From Actinomadura rifamycini DSM 43936 (GTDB taxonomy: Bacteria; Actinomycetota; Actinomycetes; Streptosporangiales; Streptosporangiaceae), in the NCBI RefSeq assembly GCF_000425065.1, contig NZ_AULB01000044.1, positions 1 through 42,718 of the forward strand: 42,718 nt of DNA. The letters are read 5' to 3'. The position numbers and the translations under genes were made by a program. Positions 15,174 to 24,074 of this stretch are shown here, piece after piece; positions within the stretch are counted from its first letter, which is position 1, and every line of letters begins with the position of its first letter. The notes below the pieces were generated by a model. The model did not search any database. It saw nothing but the letters and a program-made list of their open reading frames with translations, and was not told where the DNA came from.

Positions 15174-17612
15174 TCAGCCGAGCCGGTAGAGCCCGGCGCC
15201 GGACGACGCGGACGACGAGTCGGAAGAGGTCGACGCGGTGCCGCCGTACTCGCTCGGCTGGACGAGCGTCCCGTTCTCCTGCACCCACGCGGTGACGTCC
15301 GCGTCGCCGCGTCCGCCGGGACCGCCCATGCCGCCGCCGACGACGATGTACCGCAGCTCGCCGTCCGCGACGAGCCGCCGGAGCTTCTCGACGGTCATCG
15401 CGGGATCGCTTCCGGTGAAGCCGCCCATGGCGATGGCCGCCCGTCCGGTCCGCAGGATGATCTGCGACGCCTCCTGCGCACTCGGCACCGCCACGAGCCA
15501 CGTCGCGTCGCCCTGGTTCCGCTCCAGGTAGTCGATCATCCGCGCGTTCACGCCGCCCATGCCGGGCCCGCCGCCGAACGCCGACCGCCCACCCGGCCCA
15601 CGCCCCCGCCCACCGAACCACCTACCGTCCGGGGGATAGCGCCCAGGCGCGGCGCCGTCCTGGGTGGCGCCGTCCTGGGGGGCGCCGCCGGTCCCAGCGC
15701 CGCCGGGCGCGGTGCCGCCGGTCCCAGCGCCCCCGGGCGCGGTGCCGCCGGGCGCAGCGCCGCCGGGCGCGGTGCCGCCGGTCCCAGCGCCCCCGGGCGC
15801 GGTGCCGCCGGGCGCGGTGCCGCCGGTCCCAGCGCCCCCGGGCGCGGTGCCGCCGGGCGCAGTGCCGCCGGGCGTGGCGCCGCCGGTCCCAGCGCCGCCG
15901 GGCGCAGTGCCGCCGGGCGCGGCCCCGCTTTGCGCGGTTCCGTCGGTCCCAGCGCCCCCGGTCCCAGCGCCCCCGGTCCCAGCGCCCCCGGGCGCGGTGC
16001 CGCTGGGCGCGGTGCCCCCAGATGGCGTGCCGTCGGGCGGGGGGCCGCCCTGTGCGGAGCCGTCCATGCCCGGTGGCATGCCGCGACCGCCTCCCGGGCC
16101 GCCGCCCGCGGACGGGCCCGCGAGCGGGTTCACGGCGTTCGGGGTCGTCGCGGCGGCCGACACCGCGTAGGCGCCCGGTCCGGCCAGCGCCGCGGCGAGC
16201 GCGCACACCAGCCCGGCCCGCAGGACGGGACGTCCCGGGCGGGCGGCGCGCGGGAGCCGGGCGGCCGCGAGGGCGGCGACGGCGAGGACGGCGGTCCCGG
16301 CGACGGCCCAGCGCAGCCACGGGTTCCAGCCGGGGGTGCGGCCGAGCAGGGTGACCGCCCACCAGCCGGTGACGGCGATGCCCGCCGGGAGGATCCACGC
16401 CCACGCGGCCGAGCGGCGCGAGGCGTCCAGCAGGAGGACGGCGCCGCCGCCGGTGAGCGCGGCGATCGCGGGGGCCATCGCGGTCGTGTAGTAGGGGTGG
16501 AAGGTGCCCTGCGCGAAGCTGAACACGGCGTAGTGCAGGGCCAGGGAGCCGCCCCACAGCAGCAGCGACGCGCGGGTCGCGTCCGTGCGCGGGCGGCGCA
16601 GGGTGAGGGCGAGGCCGGCGGCCAGGAAGATCGCCGCGAGCGGGAGCAGCCAGGAGATCTGGCCGCCGATCGTGTCGTTGAACAGGCGCCCGGCACCGGG
16701 CGCGCCGCCGAACCCGGCACCGCCGCCCGGCCCGCCGCCGGGGCCGCCCTGACCGAAGACGCGGCCGAGGCCGTTGTAGCCGAGGACGAGGTCCCGGGCG
16801 GTCCCGTCCGTGCTGCCGCCGATGAAGGGGCGGCGGTCCGCCGGGACGAGGTCCACGATCGCGATCCACCAGAAGCTCGACACGGCGAGGACCGCCCCGG
16901 CCGCGAGCAGGTGCAGCGCGCGCCGCGCGAGCCCGGGGCGCGCCGCGACCAGGTACGCGAGCGCGAGCGCGGGCACGATGATGAACGCCTGCAGCATCTT
17001 GGTGTTGAACCCGCAGCCGACGAGGAGCGCCGCGAGCAGCAGCGGGCGGAGCCGTCCGGTCTCGATGGCGCGCCGGGTCGCCCAGACGGCGCCGGCCAGG
17101 AACAGGAGCAGCAGCGTGTCCGGGTTGTTGTCGCGGTTGATCGCGACGGTGATCGGGGTGAGGGCCAGGACGGACGCCGCGACGAGCGCCGCCGGGTGCC
17201 CGAAGGGCCGCCGCACCGCCGCGTACAGGACGGCGACGGCGGCGACGCCCGCGGCGGCCTGCGGCAGCAGCAGGCTCCAGGAGCCGACGCCGATGACGCG
17301 GGCGAGCAGGCCCATCGCCCACAGCGCCATCGGCGGCTTGTCGACGGTGATGAAGGAGCCGGCGTCCAGGGAGCCGAAGAAGAACGCCTTCCAGCTCTGC
17401 GTGCCGCTCATGACGGCGGCCGAGTAGTACGCGTTCGCGTGCCCCGCCTCCGTCAGCCTCCACGTGTAGAGGGCGGCGGCGACGGCGAGGACGGCCCACA
17501 GCGCGGGCCGCGCCCAGCGCGGGTCGTCCGGCGCGCCGAGGAGCAGCCGCCGGACGCGTCCGCGCGCGGCCGGTGCCCGCGCGGGCGCCGGGGGGAGCGT
17601 GGTCGCGGTCAT
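15174..17612 (-). CDS. Polytopic GT39/ArnT-like glycosyltransferase with long G/T/A/P linker
   Basis: The 812-residue membrane protein resembles PMT_2/ArnT-like transferases that move sugars from polyprenyl-phosphate onto envelope acceptors. It has about ten TM helices in residues 35-480, an extracytoplasmic SFITVDKPPMALWAMG loop, NRDNNPD, and NTKMLQAF. Residues about 515-655 are a low-complexity GGTAPGGAGTGG-type linker. A conserved globular C-terminal domain follows (ARMIDYLERNQGDATWLVAV...AIAMGGFTGSDP...YIVVGGG). ATG 17612 overlaps the GT2 stop (ATGA), so translation is coupled to the enzyme that probably supplies the lipid-linked sugar. Confidence 0.93.
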   Translation of the reverse strand: MTATTLPPAPARAPAARGRVRRLLLGAPDDPRWARPALWAVLAVAAALYTWRLTEAGHANAYYSAAVMSGTQSWKAFFFGSLDAGSFITVDKPPMALWAMGLLARVIGVGSWSLLLPQAAAGVAAVAVLYAAVRRPFGHPAALVAASVLALTPITVAINRDNNPDTLLLLFLAGAVWATRRAIETGRLRPLLLAALLVGCGFNTKMLQAFIIVPALALAYLVAARPGLARRALHLLAAGAVLAVSSFWWIAIVDLVPADRRPFIGGSTDGTARDLVLGYNGLGRVFGQGGPGGGPGGGAGFGGAPGAGRLFNDTIGGQISWLLPLAAIFLAAGLALTLRRPRTDATRASLLLWGGSLALHYAVFSFAQGTFHPYYTTAMAPAIAALTGGGAVLLLDASRRSAAWAWILPAGIAVTGWWAVTLLGRTPGWNPWLRWAVAGTAVLAVAALAAARLPRAARPGRPVLRAGLVCALAAALAGPGAYAVSAAATTPNAVNPLAGPSAGGGPGGGRGMPPGMDGSAQGGPPPDGTPSGGTAPSGTAPGGAGTGGAGTGGAGTDGTAQSGAAPGGTAPGGAGTGGATPGGTAPGGTAPGGAGTGGTAPGGTAPGGAGTGGTAPGGAAPGGTAPGGAGTGGTAPGGAGTGGAPQDGATQDGAAPGRYPPDGRWFGGRGRGPGGRSAFGGGPGMGGVNARMIDYLERNQGDATWLVAVPSAQEASQIILRTGRAAIAMGGFTGSDPAMTVEKLRRLVADGELRYIVVGGGMGGPGGRGDADVTAWVQENGTLVQPSEYGGTASTSSDSSSASSGAGLYRLG
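15651..16050 (-). repeat. Degenerate in-gene tandem repeats coding the G/T/A/P linker
   Basis: About 400 bases consist of imperfect 15- and 30-base units (plus-strand CCGCCGGGCGCGGTG and CCGCCGGTCCCAGCG variants). They encode GGTAP, GGAGT and similar pentads. The units are coding, contiguous and in frame, and there are no spacers, so this is not a CRISPR. Repeat number is likely to vary between strains. Confidence 0.85.
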
Positions 17613-18907
17613 GACACCGGCCCCCCGGTCTCCTCGGCGGCGTGGGCGCCCCGCGCCCCGGAGCCCCGGGCCAGGCGGCGCGGGTGGAAGATCCAGGCGC
17701 GCATCAGCAGGAAGCGCACCAGCGTCGCCGTGCCGTTCGCGGCGACGAGCGCGGCGATCTCCACGGTGCGGGACGCGCCGGGCGCGGCGGCGTGCAGCAG
17801 GGCGAGCCCGCCCGTGCCGAGCGCCAGCCCGGTCAGGAAGGCCAGGCCCCCTTCGAGCTGGTGGCGGAGCGCCCGCCCGGGCCCGGTGACGCCGAAGGTG
17901 AAGCGCCGGTTCGCGGCCGTGTTGCCGACCGCGGTGAGGGCGAGCGACAGGGCGTTCGCCCACAGCGGCCCCATCACCAGGCGGAACAGGACGAACAGGA
18001 CGAGCTGGGTGATCGTCGAGACGATCCCGACGACCGCGAACATCGGGAGCTGGTGCGCCATCCCGGCGGGCAGCCGGGGCGCGGCCCGCCCGTCCGTGCC
18101 CCTCCCCTCGACGGGCGCGCGGAACGCGCCCGTCAGCATGCGGCGGCCCACCCGCGCCATGCCGCGCAGGTCGTCCCGGGCGGTGCGCAGCACGTCGACG
18201 CGGCTGTCGGGGTCGTCCACCCAGTCCACCGGGACCTCGTGGATGCGCAGCCCGTTGCGCTCGGCGAGCAGCAGCAGCTCGGTGTCGAAGAACCACTCCT
18301 CGTCCTCGACCCGCGGCAGCAGCGCCTGGACGATCTCGGTGCGGGCGGCCTTGAAGCCGCACTGCGCGTCGCTGAACCCGGCGGCGAGCGCGGCGCGCAG
18401 CAGCAGGTTGTAGCAGCGGGAGATCGCCTCCCGGCGCGGCCCGCGCACCACCGCCGAGCCCCGGGTGAGCCGGCTGCCGATCGCCAGGTCGCTGTGCCCG
18501 GAGATGAGCGGCGCGACCAGCGGCAGGAAGGCGTCCAGGCCGGTGGACAGGTCGACGTCCATGTACGCGACGACGTCGGCGTCGCTGGTGCTCCACGCGT
18601 GCCGCAGCGCGCGGCCGCGCCCCTTGAGGTCGAGCCGGACCGCGCGGACCCGCTCGTGCTCGGACGCCAGCCGCCGCGCGACCGTCCAGGTGCCGTCCGT
18701 GCTGGCGTTGTCGACGACCGTGACGCGGAACGCGTACGGGAAGGTCTCGGCGAGGTAAGCGTGCAGCCGCCCGATGGCGGCGGCGAGCACGTGCTCCTCG
18801 TTGTGCACGGGCACGACCACTTCCACCAGCCGGCCCCGGCCCCCGCCGTCCCGGGGGGACGGGGGAGGCGCGGCGGGCGTGCCCCGTTCGGTGACTAGGT
18901 GACTCAT
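17609..18907 (-). CDS. GT2 glycosyltransferase fused to GtrA-like membrane domain
   Basis: The 432-residue protein joins two domains. The N-terminal GT-A domain (about 20-250) has VVVPVHNEE, VVDNASTDGT, the metal-binding MDVDLST and DAQCGFKA, as in dolichyl/polyprenyl-phosphate sugar synthases. The C-terminal GtrA-like domain (about 285-410) has four TM helices and NTAANRRFTFG. It probably makes and/or flips polyprenyl-phosphate-linked sugar for the following GT39 enzyme. ATG 18907 is chosen; a GTG at 18922 is possible and neither has a clear ribosome site. The stop overlaps the GT39 start. Confidence 0.92.
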   Translation of the reverse strand: MSHLVTERGTPAAPPPSPRDGGGRGRLVEVVVPVHNEEHVLAAAIGRLHAYLAETFPYAFRVTVVDNASTDGTWTVARRLASEHERVRAVRLDLKGRGRALRHAWSTSDADVVAYMDVDLSTGLDAFLPLVAPLISGHSDLAIGSRLTRGSAVVRGPRREAISRCYNLLLRAALAAGFSDAQCGFKAARTEIVQALLPRVEDEEWFFDTELLLLAERNGLRIHEVPVDWVDDPDSRVDVLRTARDDLRGMARVGRRMLTGAFRAPVEGRGTDGRAAPRLPAGMAHQLPMFAVVGIVSTITQLVLFVLFRLVMGPLWANALSLALTAVGNTAANRRFTFGVTGPGRALRHQLEGGLAFLTGLALGTGGLALLHAAAPGASRTVEIAALVAANGTATLVRFLLMRAWIFHPRRLARGSGARGAHAAEETGGPVS

Positions 18908-18985
18908 GCCGGCCACGTTCACCGGCCCGTGTGGGAACGCCCTGAGGCGCCGGTTAAGCCCGCATGAGGATTCCCGGCGCGGTCC

Positions 18986-19702
18986 TCATCGGGCCGTCCG
19001 CAGCACGTACCCGACGCCCCGGACGGTGTGCACCAGCCGCGGCATCCCGCCCGCCTCCGTCTTGCGGCGCAGGTACATCACGTACACGTCCAGGGAGTTC
19101 GACGCGGGCTCGAAGTCGAACCCCCACACCGCCTTCAGGATCTGCTCGCGCGTCAGCACCTGCCTGGGGTGCGCCAGGAGCGTCTCCAGCAGCATGTACT
19201 CGGTGCGCGTCAGCTCCAGGGGGCGCCCGGCGCGCGTCACCTCCCGGGTCGCGGTGTCCATCCGCAGGTCGTCGAACGCGAGGACGCCGTCGCGCGCGGG
19301 GCCCGCGGCCGCGGCCATCCGGCTGCGCCGCAGCAGCGCCCGCACCCGCGCGAGCAGCTCGTCGAGCTCGAACGGCTTCGCCAGGTAGTCGTCCGCGCCC
19401 GCGTCCAGGCCCGTCACCCGGTCGCCGACCATGTCCCGGGCGGTCAGCATCAGGACCGGGACGGCCTCGCCGAGCGCCCGCAGCCGCCGGCACGCCGTCA
19501 GGCCGTCCATCCGCGGCATCAGCACGTCGAGGACGACCAGGTCGGGATGCTCGCGCGCCACCGCGTCGAGCGCCGCGGCGCCGTCGGCGGCCTCCGCGGT
19601 CCGGTAGCCCTCGAACTCCAGGCTCCCGGCCAGGGCCTCCCGCACGGCCGGCTCGTCGTCCACGATCAGGATCCGCGCGGCCTCCCGCGTGCCAGATTCC
19701 AT
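18986..19702 (-). CDS. MprA-like OmpR-family response regulator, no adjacent kinase
   Basis: The 238-residue regulator has a receiver with ILIVDDE, phospho-Asp59 (VVLDVLMPRMDG), and YLAKPFELDEL. A winged-helix domain follows with LTRTEYMLLETLL and the family ending HTVRGVGYVLR. The pattern (EPASNSLDVYVMYLRRKTE) is that of MprA/TcrA-like regulators, whose kinase gene usually follows directly. Here the next gene, 78 bases on, is the GT2-GtrA fusion. ATG 19702 is chosen because upstream codons are not conserved-looking. Four 11-bp repeats lie 52-95 bases upstream. Confidence 0.94.
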   Translation of the reverse strand: MESGTREAARILIVDDEPAVREALAGSLEFEGYRTAEAADGAAALDAVAREHPDLVVLDVLMPRMDGLTACRRLRALGEAVPVLMLTARDMVGDRVTGLDAGADDYLAKPFELDELLARVRALLRRSRMAAAAGPARDGVLAFDDLRMDTATREVTRAGRPLELTRTEYMLLETLLAHPRQVLTREQILKAVWGFDFEPASNSLDVYVMYLRRKTEAGGMPRLVHTVRGVGYVLRTAR

Positions 19703-19753
19703 GCACTCACAGTAATCACCCCGTGTCCCCTGCCGGCGCCGGGTACGGGCCTT

Positions 19754-19797
19754 TCTCACCGTTCTCTCAGGCAACGCTCAACGCTCTCTCACCGAAG
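19754..19797. promoter_or_regulatory. Four 11-bp direct repeats, predicted response-regulator operator
   Basis: TCTCA occurs at 19754, 19765 and 19787 and GCTCA at 19776, each exactly 11 bases after the previous one. Read on the regulator's strand the element is TGAGA. An 11-bp period is the hallmark of tandem OmpR/PhoB-type binding. The array sits between the divergent response-regulator gene and the GAF gene remnant, so autoregulation is the natural reading (inference). Confidence 0.7.
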
Positions 19798-19830
19798 GCC
19801 CCGGCCGCCCCGGCGGTAGCCTTCCCCCCG

Positions 19831-20636
19831 GTGGACACCCGTGAGCTCCAGGCGCTGTACGACCTGGCGCTGCGGCTGTCGGGCGTCCACGACCTGGACG
19901 CGCTGCTGCAGGACGTCGTCGCGCAGGCGCGGCGGCTGCTCGACGTCGACATCGCCTACCTCGCGCTGCCCGGCGACGACGGCGCCCTCACCATCGAGGT
20001 GACCGACGGGTCGCTCGGGCCGCGGCTGCGCGGCGTCCGGCTCGCGCCCCGGGTGGGCGTCGCCGGGCGCGTCGCCGACCGGGGCGAGCCGGTGCGCAGC
20101 GCCGACTACCTCGCCGACCGCGACCTCCTGCGCAGCGACGCCGTCGACCGGGTCGTCCGCGAGGAGGGGCTGCGGACGATCGTCGGCGTCCCGCTGCGGC
20201 TGCGCGGGCGCGTCGACGGCGTGCTGATGATCGCGCAGCGGAGCGTCCGGGACTTCACCGGGCGGGAGATGGCGTTCCTGACGTCGCTCGCCTCGTTCGC
20301 CTCGTTCGCCGCGTTCGCCGACGCGGCCGCGTGCGCGACCGTCCTGCGGAGCCTCGCCCGGGAGGGGGCCGGCGCCGCGCCCGCCGACCTCGGCCCCTAC
20401 CGGTACCTGCTGAGCCGCTCCGGGCGCGCGGACGCCGACCGGTTCGTCCGCGCGACGCTGGGGCCGCTGCCCGACCACGACGAGCGGCGCGGCGGCGACC
20501 TCGTGCGCACGGCGGACGCGTTCCTCGGCGGCGGCCGCCGCCACACCGCCACCGCCGCGCCCTCGACGTCCAGCTCGCCCTGCGGCTGCACCGCCTCGCC
20601 GCCGACCTGGGTGGAGACCCTCCACCGAACCCCTGA
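19831..20636 (+). pseudogene. GAF/PucR-type regulator remnant (frameshift and internal deletion)
   Basis: GTG 19831 opens a good GAF domain (residues about 1-165: DTRELQALYDLALRLS...VGVAGRVADRG...VGVPLRLRGRVDGVLMIA). It then jumps to the pre-HTH region of this regulator family (FVRATLGPLPDHDERRGGDLVRT), omitting the roughly 250-residue middle part normally present. At about 20554-20556 one base is missing: before it the frame reads GGGRRHTAT, after it the other frame reads RALDVQ then LALRLHRLAADLG and stops at 20636. The HTH core also seems about three residues short. No ribosome site precedes the GTG, but TAGCCT at 19817-19822 would suit a leaderless transcript. A sequencing error could explain the shift but not the missing middle. 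Confidence 0.7.
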
Positions 20637-20704
20637 GCGGGTGGGGAGAACCTGCATGGCCGACGCGCGCGGCCACCGCATAGCATCGGCTCCCGGAAAG
20701 CGAG

Positions 20705-22123
20705 GTGTGCCCCATTTCTTCCACGCAGGTCGACGTGCTCGCCGCGGCACTGCCCGGCGCGCGCCTCATCACCGACGCCGACGTCCTCGCGGGCCTCGGC
20801 CACGACGAGGCCGAGTGGGCGCCGGCCGGCGCGCCGGTCGCGGCGCTGCGGGCGCGCTCGTCCGACGAGGTCGCCCGCGCCGTCGCCGCCTGCGCCGAGC
20901 TGCGGATCCCCGTCGTGCCGCGCGGCGCCGGGACCGGGCTGTCCGGCGGCGCCAACGCCGTCGACGGCTGCCTCGTCCTCGACCTGTCCGCGATGGACGC
21001 CGTCGTCGAGATCGACGCCGAGAACATGGTCGCGGTCGTCCAGCCCGGCGTCGTCAACGACGACCTGAAGAAGGCCGTCGCCGAGCACGGCCTCTGGTAC
21101 CCGCCGGACCCCGCCAGCGCGCCCTGGTCCACCATCGGCGGCAACGTCGCCACCAACGCGGGCGGCCTGTGCTGCCTCAAGTACGGCGTGACCCGCGACT
21201 ACGTCCTCGGCCTCCAGGCCGTCGTGGGCGGGCCCGCCGGCGCCTACGGCACCCGCGTCGACCTCGGCCGCCGCACCACCAAGGGCGTCGCCGGGTACGA
21301 CCTCACCGGCCTGTTCGTCGGCTCCGAGGGCACCCTCGGCGTCGTCACCGAGGTCACCCTCCGGCTCCGGCCCGCCCGCCGCGACGCGCCCCGCACCGTC
21401 GTCGGCGCCTTCGACGACATCGTCGCCGCGGGCCGCGCCGTCGCCGCCGCCACCTCCCGCGGGCTCGTCCCCGCCGCCCTCGAACTCCTCGACCGCGCCT
21501 GCCTGGAGGCCGTCGAGGAGTGGAAGCACCTCGGCATCCACCCGGGCGCCGAGGCCCTCCTGCTCGCGAGCGTCGACACGCCCGGCCCGTCCGGCGACGA
21601 CGAGGCCGCCGCCCTCGCGGCGATCTTCCGGGACGCGGGCACCGCGTGGGCCGAGCAGTCCACCGACCCCGTCGAGGCCGACGCCCTGTTCGAGGCCCGC
21701 CGGCTCGCCTACCCCGCGCTCGAACGGCTCGGGCCCGTCCTGACCGAGGACGTCTGCGTGCCCCGCTCGTCCGTCCCGGCGATGCTGGCCCGCACCGGGG
21801 AGATCGGCCGCCGGCACGGCGTCCGCATCGCCACCATCGCGCACGCCGGCGACGGCAACCTGCACCCGCTGCTGATCACCCCGCCCGGCGACGACGCCGC
21901 CCGCGCCGCCGCGCAGGCCGCGTTCGAGGAGCTGCTCCGGGCCGCGATCGACCTGCGCGGCACCGTCACCGGCGAGCACGGCGTCGGCCTCCTGAAGCGC
22001 GGCGGCATGCAGCGCGAACTGCCCCTCGGCGTCCGCGCGATGCAGCACGCGGTCAAGCGGGCCCTCGACCCGCTGGACCTCTTCAACCCGGGGAAGGTCA
22101 TCGGCGATGATCCCGACTTCTGA
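20705..22123 (+). CDS. FAD-linked oxidase, GlcD / 2-hydroxyacid dehydrogenase family
   Basis: The 472-residue flavoprotein has an N-terminal FAD_binding_4 (PCMH) domain with VVPRGAGTGLSGGA and NAGGLCCLKYG. Its C-terminal FAD-oxidase domain has IAHAGDGNLHPL and VTGEHGVGLLKR. The family oxidises D-2-hydroxyacids such as glycolate, D-lactate or D-2-hydroxyglutarate; which substrate cannot be read here. GTG 20705 has GGAAAG at 20695-20700; GTG 20735 is a shorter alternative. It is followed after 42 bases by an SDR gene on the same strand. Confidence 0.92.
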   Translation: MCPISSTQVDVLAAALPGARLITDADVLAGLGHDEAEWAPAGAPVAALRARSSDEVARAVAACAELRIPVVPRGAGTGLSGGANAVDGCLVLDLSAMDAVVEIDAENMVAVVQPGVVNDDLKKAVAEHGLWYPPDPASAPWSTIGGNVATNAGGLCCLKYGVTRDYVLGLQAVVGGPAGAYGTRVDLGRRTTKGVAGYDLTGLFVGSEGTLGVVTEVTLRLRPARRDAPRTVVGAFDDIVAAGRAVAAATSRGLVPAALELLDRACLEAVEEWKHLGIHPGAEALLLASVDTPGPSGDDEAAALAAIFRDAGTAWAEQSTDPVEADALFEARRLAYPALERLGPVLTEDVCVPRSSVPAMLARTGEIGRRHGVRIATIAHAGDGNLHPLLITPPGDDAARAAAQAAFEELLRAAIDLRGTVTGEHGVGLLKRGGMQRELPLGVRAMQHAVKRALDPLDLFNPGKVIGDDPDF

Positions 22124-22165
22124 TACAAAGGTCGCAAATCGTCGCAGAGTGCCCGGGAGGCCACC

Positions 22166-22936
22166 GTGGACGCCGAGAAGCTGCGGACCCTGTTCGACCT
22201 GACCGGACGCGTCGCGATCATCACCGGCGGCACCCGCGGCATCGGCCGCGCCATCGCCGAGGGCTTCGTCGCCGCCGGTGCGAGCGTCGTGGTCGCCAGC
22301 CGCAAGCCCGAGCCCTGCGCGGAGACCGAGGCGCACCTGAAGGCGATGGGCGGCGCGGCCCTCGGCGTCCCGACCCACCTCGGCGACCTCGCCTCCCTGG
22401 ACGCCCTCGTCGACCGCACCGTCGACACGTTCGGCCGCCTCGACATCGTCGTCAACAACGCCGCGAACCCGCTCGCCCAGCCCATCGGCGGCCTCACCCC
22501 CGAGGCGTTCGCGAAGTCGCAGGACGTCAACGTCCGCGGCCCCGTCTTCCTCGTCCAGCGCGCCCTCGACCACCTCACCGAGAGCCCCGGCGCGGCCGTC
22601 CTCAACGTGATCTCCGCCGGCGCGTTCATGTGGTCGCCGGGCGTCGCCATGTACGCCGCCGCGAAGGCCGCGATGGCCTCCTACACCCGCTCGATGGCCG
22701 CCGAGTTCGCCCCCCGCGGCATCCGCGTCAACGCCCTCGCGCCCGGCACCGTCGACACCCTCATGGTCCGCAACAACCCGCCCGAGGTGCAGCAGGCGAT
22801 GGCGACCGCCGCCCTGCAGAACCGCATGGCCGACCCCGACGAGATGGTCGGCCCCGCGCTCTTCCTCGCCTCCGACGCCGCCAGCTTCGTCACCGGCCAG
22901 GTCCTCCTCGCCGACGGCGGCCTCGTCCCCCACTGA
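22166..22936 (+). CDS. Short-chain dehydrogenase/reductase
   Basis: The 256-residue classical SDR has the nucleotide loop TGGTRGIG (about 20-27), NNAAN in place of the usual NNAG, a serine in NVISAG, and YAAAK as the active-site Tyr/Lys pair. The tail VTGQVLLADGG fits FabG-like oxidoreductases. GTG 22166 is supported by GGGAGG 6 bases upstream. The substrate is unknown. Its position after the FAD oxidase suggests both may act in one catabolic branch (weak inference). Confidence 0.93.
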   Translation: MDAEKLRTLFDLTGRVAIITGGTRGIGRAIAEGFVAAGASVVVASRKPEPCAETEAHLKAMGGAALGVPTHLGDLASLDALVDRTVDTFGRLDIVVNNAANPLAQPIGGLTPEAFAKSQDVNVRGPVFLVQRALDHLTESPGAAVLNVISAGAFMWSPGVAMYAAAKAAMASYTRSMAAEFAPRGIRVNALAPGTVDTLMVRNNPPEVQQAMATAALQNRMADPDEMVGPALFLASDAASFVTGQVLLADGGLVPH

Positions 22937-22997
22937 CCCCGCCGCACGTCGTCCGCCGTCGTGGTTTCGCGCCGGGGGCCGGGGTAGTAGCGGCGGC

Positions 22998-24074
22998 GTG
23001 ACCAACGGCAAGGGGTTCGGCGCCGTTCCGGACGTGCTGCGGAAGGCGGCGGCGGTCGCGGCGTGCTTCCTGGTGATCGCCGCGGCCATCGGGCTGCTCG
23101 TCTACTTCCTCGTCCTGCTGGCGCCGCTGACCATGGCGGTCATCGCCGCGCTGCTGCTGTCCGCGCTGATGACGCCGGTCGCGCGGTGGACGCGGCGGCT
23201 GCGGGCCCCCGCGTGGGCGGGGGCGCTCGCGGGGCTGCTCACCCTGCTCCTCGCGATCGCCGGGCCGGTCGCGCTGGTCACCGGGCAGGCCGCCGACCAG
23301 TGGGAGCAGATGCGGCGCGGGCTCACCGAGGGGCTCGACCGGGCCCGCGACCAGCTCGTCAACGGGCCGCTGCCGATCAGCGAGCGGCAGCTGAACAGCG
23401 TCGTCGACGCGATCACGCGAGCCGCGCAGCGGTCGTCCCCGGACCCGGTGGCGGGCGCCAGCATGGCCGCCGAGGTGCTGGCCGCCGCGCTGATCGCCCT
23501 GTTCCTGCTGTTTTTCATGCTGAAGGACGGCAGGAAGATGTGGTGCTGGATCGTGGGCCTCGCGCCCGAGCGGCGGCGGGAGCGGATCGACGCGGCCGGA
23601 CGGGCCGGGTGGCGGGCGCTCGTGTCGTACGTGCACGGCATCGTCGTGATCGCCCTCGTGGACGCGGTCGGCATCGGGCTCGCGCTGGTGCTGATCGGGG
23701 TGCCGTTCGCGCTGCCGCTGACGATGCTGACGTTCGTCGCGGCGTTCGTCCCGATCGCGGGCGCGATCATCGCGGGCGCGGCGGCGGTGCTCATCGCGTT
23801 CGTCGGCGGCGGCGTCACCGACGCGCTGCTCGTGCTCGTGGCGGTGCTCGTGGTGCAGCAGGCCGAGAGCCACCTGCTCCAGCCGCTGATCATGGGACGG
23901 ACGCTGCACCTGCATCCGGTCGTGATCATCATGGCGGTGACGGCCGGGACGCTGCTGGCGGGCATCGCGGGCGCGGTGATCGCCGTCCCGGCGGTCGCGG
24001 TGGTGTACCGGGTGTCGTCCGTGCTGGCGGGCCGCGACGGGCCTACCGGAGCGGCGTCGCCGCGGGAGGCGTGA
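22998..24074 (+). CDS. AI-2E family (PerM-like) membrane transporter
   Basis: The 358-residue polytopic protein has two N-terminal TM helices, a further one (about 70-95), an amphipathic middle, and a C-terminal bundle of about five helices. Family features include FFMLKDG, VSYVHGIVVIALVDAVGIG, LTFVAAFVPIAGAIIAG, and ESHLLQPLIMGRTLHLHPVVII. Members are linked to export of signals, ions or envelope components; the substrate is open. GTG 22998 lacks a clear ribosome site. Its last 32 bases overlap the 3' end of the convergent acyl-CoA synthetase gene. Confidence 0.9.
   Translation: MTNGKGFGAVPDVLRKAAAVAACFLVIAAAIGLLVYFLVLLAPLTMAVIAALLLSALMTPVARWTRRLRAPAWAGALAGLLTLLLAIAGPVALVTGQAADQWEQMRRGLTEGLDRARDQLVNGPLPISERQLNSVVDAITRAAQRSSPDPVAGASMAAEVLAAALIALFLLFFMLKDGRKMWCWIVGLAPERRRERIDAAGRAGWRALVSYVHGIVVIALVDAVGIGLALVLIGVPFALPLTMLTFVAAFVPIAGAIIAGAAAVLIAFVGGGVTDALLVLVAVLVVQQAESHLLQPLIMGRTLHLHPVVIIMAVTAGTLLAGIAGAVIAVPAVAVVYRVSSVLAGRDGPTGAASPREA

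Noticed and set aside
15651..16050. CRISPR-like array from the regular GC repeats
   Set aside because: The units are contiguous, in frame with the GT39 gene and without unique spacers; they encode the G/T/A/P linker.
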